DNA of 64,000 nt. Origin: Datura wrightii (taxonomy: Eukaryota > Streptophyta > Magnoliopsida > Solanales > Solanaceae). The notes beneath the pieces were generated by a model that saw only the letters and a list, made by a program, of their open reading frames with translations, was not told the origin of the DNA and made no database searches. This document shows positions 32,386 through 44,451 of the stretch, piece by piece (within the stretch, counting starts at the first letter, position 1; every line of letters starts with the position of its first letter). The position numbers and the translations under genes are program-made. The stretch lies in NCBI GenBank assembly GCA_035772735.1, contig JASDFA010000003.1, forward strand, positions 58,834,501-58,898,500, read 5' to 3'.

Positions 32386-33774
32386 CCTGTTCCCCATAAG
32401 CCTGGAAGGTGCAAGAAACACAGGAATAACCTAATAGGGCCCCCATAAGCCATGGCAAGTACAATTCAATCTATATACCCCTAACTAGGTACTTATTATT
32501 CTGCTGGTAACTATAGACAACCTACCTGGCCTCTAGGTCTACAACTAAGCCCGGTGGACTCCTGTAATTGTGTCTGAGCCCGTTAGGTTCCCGTAACTGC
32601 ATCCTGGGCACACAAGGCTAGATGGAGGGTCAATAATGCCAGTATGGAATAAGAATAGGTCCATAGCAAAACATCAGAATGCCTCTAAGGCCTTGGCACT
32701 ATAGCAAAACATTAGAATACCTTTGAATAGTAAACAGGTGAACGGGGAACTCTCTATGGCACACCCAACGTTAAACATACTTAACATATCCTTTCATGAC
32801 TAGGGATACTATGGTATAATCTCAACACGTCTTATAGTAGCTATCCACAACATACATAATCCTTATCTACTAGCGGCAGCTAATTACAACATATAAGATC
32901 ATTATCTACTAGCAACAGCTAATCACTACATATAAGATCATACCTACTTGCGAGGGCATAGGTCGTATCACTATGCAATGAGAATAACTTTCCAAAGAGA
33001 TAAGCTTAAACATACCTCAAACGCCTTCTTTTGTTCACCCAAGCAGTTTCCAACATAAAGCCAGTGATTCCACCAAATTGTATCCCTTGCGTTGAGGGAA
33101 TAAAACTATTTTCAACAATAAGAACGACCAATAACAATATCTTTCAAAAACATTAACTACAAATCAAACTTCTTTCAATTAAACCGAAATCTTACAAATT
33201 CCTGAGTGTTTAGAAGGTAGAAATGCTTACCTATCACTTGTAGCTGGTTAGGACTCAATTAGAAGTGATTCCGACAACTTTTTCTCGGCGGGCTTCCGGT
33301 ACTCCGAGCTAGTTTCCAAGAAATAACTCTGCAGGGACATTCCTCCTAGGCCTGGAACTCATTATCCAAGATGAATTTACGTTTGAATGGTGTTTAACAG
33401 CATAATCTGTCAAAAAACTGATGAAAATTTGAGAGAAAACGTCTCTTGGCCGAGGGTGTGATTTTTTGGAAATGTTGGTATTAAATGATACTTGAACTTT
33501 AAAACACACACATATATATAGGAGGCGGTGTAGGGGGTTTGCGGCATGCCCCCCATCGCGCTAGGGCTGAGGCGCAATGCACCGTTCCCTGCGCTGAGAT
33601 AGGGTTGCAGCGAGGTGCCCCTTGCACTTTGCCTCTGGATTCGACCTCCTGTTCGATTAGTTTCATACTCACGCGGTCCTCCCTTGGGCCTTCTCCCATA
33701 TGCATCTTACCTCAAAAGTCTCAACATACATACACATGCATCGGTTAAATGATAGGAACTTACGGGGTGTAACA
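32386..33774 (-). repeat. 3' LTR of G, right part
   Basis: It continues the G LTR after the CCTAA duplication and ends TACGGGGTGTAACA at 33774. TATATATA reads on the minus strand at about 33512-33520, with GC-rich sequence (33530-33620) upstream of it. Confidence 0.72.
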
Positions 33775-33790
33775 TCATCCCCCCCTTAGG
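33775..33790 (-). other. Polypurine tract of G
   Basis: The minus strand reads AAGGGGGGGATGA directly before TGTTACACCCC. This is the plus-strand primer site next to the 3' LTR. Confidence 0.75.
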
Positions 33791-36530
33791 AGCATTCATC
33801 CTCAAATGTAATCTAATGCTTAGAAGGCTCAACTCTTTTAGCTATAGCTGGAAAAATTCAGCAGAGTCTCATCGGTAACATGGATTATTCGAAAACCAAA
33901 AACGTAGAAAGCCCAACACAGGTACCTCACAGGATGCTCTCTATAACTGAATATCATAGTAATACCATATGTATGTAAACAACTGGTAACAATAGCAACA
34001 AAGTCAACTATATGACATCTGAAACTATCTTGCCTTAACTGAAATTTTCTAAGCTATGTACTATCATCGTAGGGAAAGGAAAAACAGAAAATATCTAGAC
34101 TTCACATCATTTGCAGTTTTTCAATTCATCCCTTTTATACTCCTATTCCTCCATACGACATTACTAGACTACATCCTTGGTTCTCGAGATAGTCCTTGTG
34201 GACCTGATGATCTAGTGTTCCTATTAAGGTCTCTGCGTGGGACGACTATTCTGTAACTTGGGCATCCTTGACTAGGATAGCCCGTGAAAGGTCACTTACA
34301 CACTGGAATAGCGTTGATGAACCGATCCTAGCATCCAAACACAACTCTAGCTCATAGGCCACTTGAGGATCTTCTTGCCCTTCTTTGGCGAAACTCATAA
34401 CGCACTTCTCCGACGAAATTTTCAAGAATACCCAGTCTTTGCCCTAATTTCCAACTCCGTACGTTGTACCTTAGAATAGGACTGCTGACGACCCTGGGTT
34501 GTCAGTAGAACTCTTTATCTTGACTGATGAGTTATATCATGTTTAATTAATCTTGATTCATCTATTTCAAGCCATCCTATAGGGAGCCTACATTTCCACC
34601 CGCAATATATCTCCGAGCATTTGAATCATGAGCCTTGCTTGGCCATTTTCCTGGGGATGAGAAGGTGTAAACTTACGTCCCAATTTGTTCTAACCCCTTT
34701 TCCCAAACCTAGCCTAAAGTTGTGCCCCTCCATCAGCCTGTAATAGACACAGAGACATCATATAGCTGGACTACATCTTTAGTATTTAACTCAGTGTAAT
34801 CTTTTACTGAAATGTGATTCTTACCGGTAAGAAATGGGCTGATCTCATTAGCCTTTCAACAATGACTCAAATAGGGTCAAATTTGTGCTTAATAAAAGGT
34901 AACCCTATAGCTATATTCGTACTGACTACTTCCCACTTCCACGCAGGCATGACTATCTCCTGAGTTAGCCTGCCCAGTTTCTAATGTCCAGCCTCTCCTT
35001 GCTGGCCATTGGGATACTGTGCTAAACTCAATAATACCTCTCTTCTTCCCATGCCCCGGCTAGGTCCATCTTATAACTCGATGTGTTTTTATCAAACTCA
35101 AGGGAAGGGAATAATAGACATGGTGTAGCTTTACTACAGTCTACTAATGAATCCCTGCCACATTTGCAACACAGAATCATCATCTTGGTCTCAAGACTCT
35201 GCCCCCTTTTATTTCGAAGGCCAATGACTCCTTCTGCTGGGCACTTTCTCTGGACTGTACGAGGCTAGGGTCTCCATACCATCATTCCTTTGCCTCCACA
35301 ACTAATGGTGATATTGCAGTATTTTAGGTTACAATCTCACTATCCCCTAATTATCAGCCTGATGCCTATTTCTCAACATTCAACGATGATTCCAAACTCT
35401 ATCAACCCACTACCGCCTAAAGGTGGTTCTGTCCTTCTCCAGGGCTAGATGTTCATGTCTTGCCCCTTACTTCTATAAGATGAAATCTGGGGTTCGTGCC
35501 CCATGCACCACACTGCCAAGGATATTACTAGCCTTGAAAGTCTATTAACCTTTAACGTCCTGATCCGTACTCAGGTCGGTTCCCATCATATAACCTCTCT
35601 GCCCCTCAACATAATAAGTTGGGGGTTGTAGGCTTTATTCTCCAGGTAATTCCATACCGTTATCAACACACCCAGTGGGATTAGCCTATTTCTTACCTGA
35701 GCTTTACTGTTATTGGGAGCCTACTGCTTATGGACTCTCACCTGTACCTGACTGCTCCTAGCAATCTTACCTGTCATCCCAATCTTTAGTGTAGTGAAGG
35801 TCGGATAGCTTATTTAAGTACTAAGGGTTTTGACCACTTTTCTAACACCCCTAGGGACCAATGGCTCTGTCTCTCCTTTACTTTTTACTCTGTGCTACAT
35901 CACATCAATATTATGTTCTCTTCTATACTAAGAGAAGGGCTAGGAGGTGGAAAATAACCATGTCGTACTATGGTGGGGCTAAGGTATGAAACTCAACAAA
36001 CTCTAAAAGCTAGAGGTAAAAATCCCACAATTTCACAACCTCTTACACCTTTCAAGTGATCCTCAGTAGCTGTTTTCACTGTCCAATGCTGAATATCTAC
36101 CAAATAAGCCATCATATATACTATACTCCTGAAATCCTAATACAAGGGTATAAGAATAACTAGGAGCAGTACTGGCATGTTTGTTACCTTTTAAAGTTTC
36201 TGTTGCCCCTGGAGGATGCTGGGGAAAATGAAAAGGAGGTCTCTTCTTCGCCCTTACGCTGGGTTGTCCCCCAACTGCAGAACCTCTGTGATACCCTCTC
36301 CTGTCTTGCATATGGCTGTAGTCCATCTCATATCAATATTATTTTAGATGGACATAACAATCAAAGCTTAGGATCTCAACCCTATACAACTCGGCTCAAT
36401 GGAACAATCTTAGAAGAAGGAGGGGCAACCATACTATCATGCCTCCTAGCCTCCTGTTTATAGAATATGGTATACAACACATTTATAAACAAGACTCTAC
36501 TAGACAGAGTTTGCAGATTCTCTAGGATAT
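33791..36530 (-). pseudogene. Gag and integrase remnants of G
   Basis: The minus strand from about 35050 to 34780 keeps the integrase wording WKWEVV, then VIVERLM.SAHFLPVR, close to the same region of D. Integrase C-terminal scraps run down to about 33850. The part next to the primer site (36530-36060) matches chromovirus leader and gag in outline. Stops and frameshifts are everywhere. The protease, RT and RNase H expected between gag and integrase are largely missing or unrecognisable. Confidence 0.55.
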
Positions 36531-36537
36531 GATGTTG

Positions 36538-36551
36538 CTCTGATACCAAGT
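36538..36551 (-). other. Primer binding site (initiator tRNA-Met) of G
   Basis: The minus strand reads TTGGTATCAGAGCAAC, 2-3 nt from the LTR edge GGGGTGTGACA at 36554. Confidence 0.8.
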
Positions 36552-36553
36552 TT

Positions 36554-37450
36554 GTCACACCCCACCTTTTGAGAGGCATGACTGACACCTAATACCACAC
36601 TAGTACCTGGGCTGACTTGGGTGGGCATATGCACCTCTGGTGCCTCATAAATCAAGGAAACAACTGCTATATCTCGGTTGTAAATACAGCCTCGGGCCGA
36701 CAAGGCCACATAGTAAACCTGAAAAAGAAAATAGCTATAAAAGGGATCCTATATGGGTCGACAAGACCACTATGCTGTCTAGTTATAATAGAAGAAAAAA
36801 GGCATCATACTTGTATTATAGCTCACAAGGCTGCTAACTAACTAGCTAAACTAGGCTCCACAGGGCCAACAACAACCGACTAACTGAAACTGTAGTCTGC
36901 AAGCCTCTAAGAGTGGAATAGTTGTCGGGATAGGGCCCCAACCTACTTAAAACTGTACAACAAAAGAGCAAACTCCCACTACCTGGCAACTCCAAATGAA
37001 AGGAGCTGACCAATCTGCAGACTCTGAATAGCTGCTACCGGAGGTCCTGAAAACTGTTTGTCTAACTCTAACGGAAAGTATGTAGCGCCCCATAGTTGGG
37101 CGTCACTACAATATGTACCGAATATGTAACGCAGTAAAAAAGCTGAATAAAAGCTGATAAAGAACTAAAAGTAATCAGTGACAAGGGCAGAAGTTAACCT
37201 GTAAGCTTTCTTATCCATAAGTTGCATCTAGAAAGTCACTACATAAATAAGAACTGAAGCTGCACGACTATACATCCATAATTTTTATTCAACAAGCAAG
37301 TATACAAATTAGAACCTAACCTAGCCTCGGTAAGCTTGGAAGGTGCATACAACATGGAAATAACCCACCGGGGCCTCCATAAGCCATGACGAGTACAATT
37401 AAATCAATGTACCCTTATCCAGGTCCTTATGATTCTACTAGTAACTATAG
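36554..37450 (-). repeat. 5' LTR of G, truncated
   Basis: It starts TGTCACACCCC and matches 22019-22812, then 32381-32510. It stops after GTAACTATAG at 37450, where the other copy continues ACAACCTACC. The missing part includes U3, so G has lost its promoter. Confidence 0.75.
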
Positions 37451-37617
37451 CAAGCGAAGACCATGCTTGATGAAATAAATTGTACTCCATGATTAAAGTG
37501 TTTAACACAACGAGGTGTGAGTTACTTTGGTCCACTAATGATGGTAATGTTGTTGAAATCATGTCGAGGATACTAAAAGATTGTCCGAGGAAGAACAAGG
37601 TTATAAGTGTGGGGTGG
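37451..37617 (+). pseudogene. 3' end of the interior of element F
   Basis: About 165 bp with the partial open frame IKVFNTTRCELLWSTNDGN ending in the purine tract AAGTGTGGGGTGG. The protein fragment is not recognised. Its only context is its place before an Athila/Tat 3' LTR. Confidence 0.4.
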
Positions 37618-39185
37618 CGATCTTGGGCGTATTTATACGACCAAACTCCGTATTTTCAACTGCACGGGAGCCTAGTTAAGGATAAACTCCATATTTTAAA
37701 CTGCACGGGAGCCTAGTTAAGGATAATATTGATGTATTGACGTATGTTTTGAGTTAATTATTTTTTTTCTTTTTTGGACTAATAATTATGTTGTGACTAT
37801 TTGCAGGTAGATAAGGCAAACATTTCAGTGGGAAGTAGCGAGTGAAACTCCGAGTGGGAGTATGGGAATGCTTGGAGAGCATTAACATTGGTTTTGAAGT
37901 TCACCACCGTGTCATGTTAAGGATTGTTCATGTTGAAAAACGTGCCACAGTGCATGGGTAGAGAAAGAGAATTTTTGAATTTGAAAGGCAAAAAAATAGT
38001 TAGGGTATGTTACAAGACCGTGTCACGGAGAAGACTTGGCACGTTAAGCTCCGTGACACGGAGCTTAAGGTTTCAAATATCCCAAAGTTCTAGTTAGGGT
38101 CCTGGACAGCTCCGTGTCATGGACAAAATCTTACGGGTTCAGCTCCGTGACACTAAGCAAGGATTTCTAGCTTTGTCCCAGTTCTAGTGCACCTCCGCGA
38201 TAGCTCCGTGTCACGGAGCTATTTCACCGCAATGAGCTCCGTGCCATTGAGCTAGTTTATCATTGTGAAATTTTACACCTGTATAAATAGAACACTTAGA
38301 CTTTTATTTTGCATTATCTGACATTTTGGCAAGAACGTGGGAAACAACAGTTGAATTGAAGAAATCTCAAGGGTTCATTCTCTTCTCTTTTCTTCTTAAT
38401 TTCAATTGTTCTCATGATAAAAACTTGTTTGGAGATGTTTAATCAACAAATGAGTGGTTAAATTATCTCATTCTAAGGTTGAGGTTATTTCCATGATTGT
38501 ATAATTTCATATTATTTTCAGCTGAATTTTCTTTTCTTATGAATGGTTGTTCTTCTATTCTTGATTTTTGTTGTTTTAATGTTTGGCCAGCATTAAGATA
38601 AATTTATAATCCTAATTTGACTTTGAAAGTAAAATTATTAGGGTAGAACTAGGAATAGGGGAATATGTTCTTGTTTTTGCAGTAAATCGAAGGTAAGATT
38701 CGCATGCAGGATAGAAATATACCTATAACGCCATATTCGATTAACAAAGGAAATAAATTTTGACTAGACCTAGGAGGAGTTAGTGCATCACAGAAATGTG
38801 TAGTTGCAAGGTTCATAATTGGGAAATTGGCTAGAGGTTCAAGAGATCATAGTCAGACTCTAATATTTCCCAACCATCAACTTGAAAGAGAAGGTAGCTG
38901 AAGAATAATACAAGTTATACATGATTGCATTTCATGCCTTAACCTTAGACTGTTCTTGCTATTGTTTTAATCAACGTTTTAGAGTCACTTAGTATTAGTT
39001 TACATATTACCATCTATCATACTTGTAATTCATTGTGTTATTTACGTACTTGCATAGAGTAATTGTGAATACTAAAATAGGAGAAATCAATAAGTTATAG
39101 TTCCTGTGGGTTCGATATCCGGATTGAAAGAGTCACTATATTACTTGTACGACCACGTGCACTTGCGTGCGTTTGGGTGACAACA
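37618..39185 (+). repeat. 3' LTR of element F (Athila/Tat-like, plus strand)
   Basis: It begins CGATCTTGGGC after a purine tract and ends after CACGTGCACTTGCGTG near 39185. TATAAATA lies at 38282-38289. Upstream of the TATA box are long CTCCGTG/CACGGAG palindromes. It is inserted in the chromodomain end of element E; the exact right edge is uncertain by a few bases (ACA against ACAACA). The 5' part of F is absent. Confidence 0.75.
38044..38222. repeat. Perfect palindromes in U3 of the F LTR
   Basis: 38044-38068 has 12-bp arms (TTAAGCTCCGTG) around a central A. 38200-38222 has 11-bp arms (ATAGCTCCGTG) around a central T. Related half-sites lie between and around them. Confidence 0.9.
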
Positions 39186-41345
39186 ACTACCTCCTTATTT
39201 CTCAACTTTCGAACTTAATGATCAAGGATCTCAACCGGAACCTCCTTATAAGTAAGGCTATCCTTCACACTAGTGCACTCTATCGGAACAAATAAGATTG
39301 GATCTCCAATGCACTTCTTCAACAGAGATACATGAAAATCTAGATGTAGCAGAACTAACTCTGCTTGGTAGCTCCAACTCATATGCCACCTTGCCAACTG
39401 GCCTTAGAACCTTATAATGACCAACATATCAGGGACTAAGCTTCCCCTTCTTACCAATCCTTCTGACTCCCTTCATAGGGGACACCTTCAGAAATATGTA
39501 ATTATCAACCTCAAACTCAAGGCCTCTCCTTCTAACATCTACATAAGATTTATGAAGACTCTGAGCTATTTTCAGCATTTCTCTAATAAGCTTAACATTC
39601 TCCACCGCCTCATGAATTGAATCTGGCCCTATCAATATAGACTCACCTACCTCAAACTATCCAATAGGTGACCTACATCTCTGCCCATAAAAAGCCTCAA
39701 ATGGAGCCATCTGAATGCTGGAGTGAAAGTTGTTATTGTAGGAAAACTCAATGATAGGAAAGTGTTCATCCCAACTACCCTTGCAATCAATAGCGCATGC
39801 TGTCAACATGTCCTCAATAGTCTGATTGGTCTGCTCGGCTTGACCATGTATCTACAGGCGAAAAGCTATACTAAGCTTCACCTATGTACAAAGTCCCTTT
39901 TGAAACGATCTCCACAACTGAGAGGTGAACTGAGTACCTTTATCTGAGAAAATGGACAAGATAACTTAATGCAACCAAACCAACTCCTGAATGTACAATC
40001 TAGCATAATCCTCGGCTGAATCTGTTATTTTAACCAATAAGAAATATGATGATTTGGTCAACCTGTCTACAATCACACATATAGAGTCATACTGTCAGTG
40101 TGTATGAGGCAACCCTATAATAAAGTCCATATTGATCTATTCCCACTTCCAAGTAGGAATCCTAATGTCCCGAAGCATACTTCTAGGTCTTTGATGCTCG
40201 ACCTTTACCTACTGGCAATCGAACATTTAGTCACAAATTCTGCTATGTCCTTCTTCATGCCATTCCACTAATAGACTTTCCGTAGATCACGGTACATCTT
40301 GGTGGAACCTGGATGGATAGAGTACTAAGAGCCATGAGCCTCACTCAACATTTTCTCTCTCAAGTCATTCACTGTCGAAACACACAATCGGCCCTGATAT
40401 CAGAGTACACCATCTCCCCCTTGGGAGAAAACCACCTCCTTCTAATTCCGGACTAGTTTCTTCAACTCTTCTAGGATAGGATCCTCATCTTGCCTAGATT
40501 TAACTTCCATTACCAATGAAGATTCCGACCCATTCCGAATAATAACACCACCATCCGTTGAGTCAGTAAGGCAAACTCCTAAACAAACAAGCCTATGGAC
40601 ATCCTTCACCAACTTTTTCCTCCCATCCTCGACATGGGGCACACTCTCCATGGACAGCCTACTAGAGCATCCACCACTATATTGGCCTTACCTAGATGAT
40701 AAAGGACATTCATGTCATATTCCCTGAGAAGTTGTACCCATCTCCTTTATCACAAATTCAAGTCCTTCTAGGTAAAAACATACTGTTGGATCTTGTGATC
40801 TGTAAACACATCCATACGCACCCCATATAAATAGTGCCTCCAAATCTTCTAAGAAAACACCATTGCTGTCAATTCAAGGTCATGCATTGAGTAATTATTC
40901 TCATGAGTCTTAATCTATCTAGAGGCATACACAATTACTTTACCATTTTGATCAACACACAACCAAGACCAACCCTAGAAGCATCACAATATACAACGAA
41001 GCCATTCGTGCTCTCGGGTAGGCCAGCACTAGGGATGAAGTAAGTCGAGTCTTTAACTCCTGAAAACTCTTCTCACAAGCGTCGGACAATTGGAATTTAA
41101 CCTTCTCCTGGGTCAACTTAGTCAATGGTGTTGAAATGGATGAAAATCCTTATACGAACCTCCTTTAGTAGTAAGCTAAACTCAAAAAAGTTCCTAATAT
41201 CTATAGGACTGACAGGTCTAGGCTAATTCTTCAACGTCTCTATCTTTTGAGAGTCCACCTGCACACCCTCACTAGACATCACATGACCCAAGAATGCTAC
41301 TAAGTTTAGCCAAAACTCATACTAAATTTAGCAAACAGTTGGCAA
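39186..41345 (-). pseudogene. E pol, second half: RT end, RNase H, integrase, chromodomain start
   Basis: Reading from 41345 leftwards, the RT thumb (QLFAKFS) is followed by a decayed RNase H. A linker MESVPHVEDGRKKL (40651) follows, then the integrase core (WKWE.INMDFI, VIVDRLTKSSYFL, GQAEQTNQTIEDML) and the C-terminal SPMKGVRRIGKKGKLSP block near 39430-39480. The chromodomain end (VEILDH) starts near 39240. There are stops in every domain. The linker is nearly the same as that of J. Confidence 0.82.
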
Positions 41346-41575
41346 TGTTACACCCCGTAAATTCTTGACATTTAGATGGCCCATTCGCATGTTGGTTAAA
41401 AGTTTTAGAATGCCATACGTGCTAGAGAAAGGCATGGGGGAAGACCGGACAAGCGCCACGTCGAAACATCGCAAGAGGAAGCCGGGAAGGTCCCCCCTCC
41501 GTGATGGCCAACGTGTCACGGAGGGCTCACCTCCGCGATGGCCAACATTCCACGAAGGTGAGATGCAGTCCCAAG

Positions 41576-41583
41576 TATATAAA
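41576..41583 (+). promoter_or_regulatory. TATA box of the D 5' LTR
   Basis: TATATAAA lies 230 bp into the LTR. The copy in the 3' LTR is at 58493-58500. Confidence 0.65.
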
Positions 41584-43043
41584 GTCCCCAGTTCGGTTTT
41601 TAGAGATAATTATCAGTAATTTCAAGAGAGCAACCAGAAAATAGAGGGCACGAATAGTTTCCTTAAAATTCTTTCCGTTTACGCCGTTAAACGTAGCCCA
41701 AACTCAAAATAATCTCGGGTAGTGAAGTATTAAGCTGCAGGGAGCATTCCTACGGAGTTAGTTTTGGGAAATTCGGCCGGCCACCATCTCACCGAGCTAA
41801 GGTAAGTGGAATTGCTCCAAATTAGTGTCAATATACTCCTAGCCCTAAAGTGAGTATTTCTCGCTTTTGGACTTCCGAGAAATAGCGAGTTTTCGATTGT
41901 TTTTCGATAAGTCAAAGTTGGGCTATATATATATATTCAAAGTAGTGTTTTCTTCCAGAATATTGATGAATTTAGTTCTAATTGCTATAAATATGAACGC
42001 AGTTGGAAGAAATAGCTGGATATTGGCTGAGCTACACCAGTTAGCCAAAAAGTCAGTAACTGAGGTATGTAAAGCTAGTTTCTTCGGCAAGTTAGTAATA
42101 CTAGCATAGTAAAATAGAGTAAATTCCAGAAGAAAGTTTTAGAAGCCGAGTATTATTCCCAGTGTGAATTCAGTAAGCATGTCTGAGTTATTATACCGTA
42201 TGCAGGATAAAAGTCAATAAATTAGTATCAGAAAGAGAGATATTACTCCAGTCTCAGTATAACTCAGTATCAGATTCAGTTTAATTCAACAAGATTCAGA
42301 ATAGAATATCAGATTATGGACAGTATTATCAGATTTATTATACATGTTATATGTGATTATTGTTGCTTGTAGAGACCTAATTGTTTTATGTGGGCACCCT
42401 TAGAGCTTCCTTGCCGCCCCAGGGTTAATAGCTGTGTCGAATCGCTCGCCAGAGGGTGAGGATACGTCACTCCAAGGAGTGGAATGTCGTCCGCCAGAGG
42501 ACGAAGATGGGATGCAGCATTCCCTATAGCAAGCTGATCAACATTATTGCATACCAATGTCGAGCGCTTGTGCTAAGGTCACAGATTACAAATTATAGAT
42601 CACAGATCTCAGATTACAATTTATAGGAGTCCTCCGGACTCAGATATATCTATAGTCAGGGGCCCAGTGAGCCCAAGTTTCATACCCAGGGGGCCAGCGG
42701 GATCCTCATAGTTACTAGATGAGTGGAGTGAATTGTTATTTTTGGATGGCGACTCGGGTAGGGGTATATAGATTGCATGTTGATTAGTACCTTCCGGCTT
42801 ATGGGGGATGGTATAGGTTCTTGTATGCTATATGTGTTATTTATTAAATTGATAGATAGCAGGACGCCGCATTGACAGGTATGATTCTCACCTTCTCTCT
42901 AGTACACTTAAGCTTAGTTTTGATTTTGCCATCCCAGACAGTCTTAGCCATCTTCTATTATTAAGTAACTATCAGTATTACTGTCTATTTTCAATTATGT
43001 TTAGTTATTGCTTTGCATACTCGGTAGTAGTGGTACTGACACC

Positions 43044-44451
43044 TGATCTTGGGCATATTTATATGCCCAAGTGATACTCAAATGCGTCATTTTGTCTTGT
43101 TTATCTATCGATGTTTGTGCATTCTCATGTGAATTGTAGTCAAATGTGAATTTATACTAACCAGCATGATTAACGTTGTTTTGCAGGAAAAATATAATTT
43201 TATGAAGCTAAGATGCATGTTGGGAGAAATCGGGATTGGACTTGGAAGAGAGCAAGGAAAAGGCCAAGGAAAACATGAATTAAAGGGGCTCCGCGATGGA
43301 GCCGTGCCACGCTGCCATCGCGGATGCATTCTGCCCGGATGTTGAAGATGAGCCAAATTCCAGTGAAGATGCGCATTGGGGCCATGGCACATTGGCCTAG
43401 CCCCGCGTTGCATGTCGTGCCACGTTGGGCTTAAATACCTAGACGACCGGATTCCAGTAAGGGTCCGCGTTGGTGGCGTGTAACGGAGGCAGTGCTCCGC
43501 GATGCACTCCGTGACACGTTGCATGGTATTTCGGGAAAAATTTCCACTAGTATAAATAGCACACTTAGGTTTATTTTTAATAATTCTTACTTGGTTGAGA
43601 AAGAACGTGGGTTACAGGCAGTTGAGGGGACAAAATTCATAAGGGTTCTTCTCTATCTCTTTCTTCCTTATTTCAATTATTTGTATGATTTACACTCATT
43701 TAACAATGTTTAATCCACAAGTGAGTGGCTAAATTCACTTGCTGAGGTTAAGAACATTTGTATTGAAATGTAATTATTGATCAATTGGTTTTTCATCTTG
43801 TCTTCCATGGTTGTTCTATTGATTCTTATTCTTACTGCATTAATGTGTGGCCAATGTTAATGTATATCTAAAAAGTCCGGTTTCACTCGAGAGAGCAAGA
43901 AATTGGAAAGTTGTGAATTTATAGGATATGATCTTTTCTTAGTTTGGGAAAATTGAGAATTGATTTACCTTCAGGATAGAGATATACCTGAAAGTCGTAT
44001 TAGTCAATTAAGGAATCGGTTTTGTATGGCTAGAACATGAATTTCTTTTTATCACAGAGATGTAGGTGGAAGGTTCATGATTCTTAAGTTGGGTTAAATA
44101 TGAGAGTTTTAATCCATAGGCAATAATTCTTGACTAGCAACCGGAGGAAAGATTGATCAAATTGTATCGAAAATTTATTTCTCTACATGTTCATTTTAAC
44201 CTCAGCATGCTCATACTTATAGTTCAGACTCAACTTGTATATTCGTTTTAGAGTTAGTATAAAATTAGGAAACAAAATATCAAAATCTTCTTCACACTAT
44301 TGTCTGCGGTTTAGAGTTAAAGTTTATTGACACTTTATTAGATTGATACCTTAGTCCAGTCCCTGTGGGATCGATACTTGGCTTACTTGAGCCACTTTAC
44401 TACTTGTTCGACCACGTGCACTTGCGTGTAGTTATTCCAAACAGAAGAACA
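43044..44451 (+). mobile_element. Solo Athila/Tat LTR inserted in the D 5' LTR
   Basis: It runs TGATCTTGGGC to AAACAGAAGAACA, 1408 bp, the same family as LTR1 and LTR3. It is flanked by ACACC (43039-43043) and ACGCC (44452-44456). The uninterrupted D 3' LTR reads ACGCC at this place (59957-59961), so the left copy has one CG-to-CA change. No interior remains, as expected after LTR-LTR recombination. It has TATAAATA at 43551-43558 and the paired hairpin cassette upstream. Confidence 0.92.
43383..43518. repeat. Paired 42-bp inverted-repeat cassette in the solo LTR
   Basis: Arms lie at 43383-43394/43413-43424 and 43477-43488/43507-43518, 94 bp apart. Read on the minus strand, the second spacer is TGCATCGCGGAGCACTGC. 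The TATA box follows 33 bp downstream. Confidence 0.85.

Larger units (their letters stand above)
22019..37450 (-). mobile_element. Chromovirus G, internally deleted and nested
   Basis: On the minus strand it has a truncated 5' LTR (37450-36554), an initiator-Met primer site (36551-36538), gag and integrase remnants (36530-33791), a purine tract (33790-33775) and a 3' LTR (33774-22019) split by solo LTR X. Without X the 3' LTR is about 2183 bp, close to the roughly 2300 bp of element D. The interior is only about 2.8 kb, so protease to RNase H is mostly gone. The far right end is cut at 37450, where the sequence switches to element F. Confidence 0.72.

Noticed and set aside
37480..37716. 78-aa ORF as a nuclear gene
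   Set aside because: It runs through a purine tract into an LTR, so at most its first part is a retrotransposon relic.
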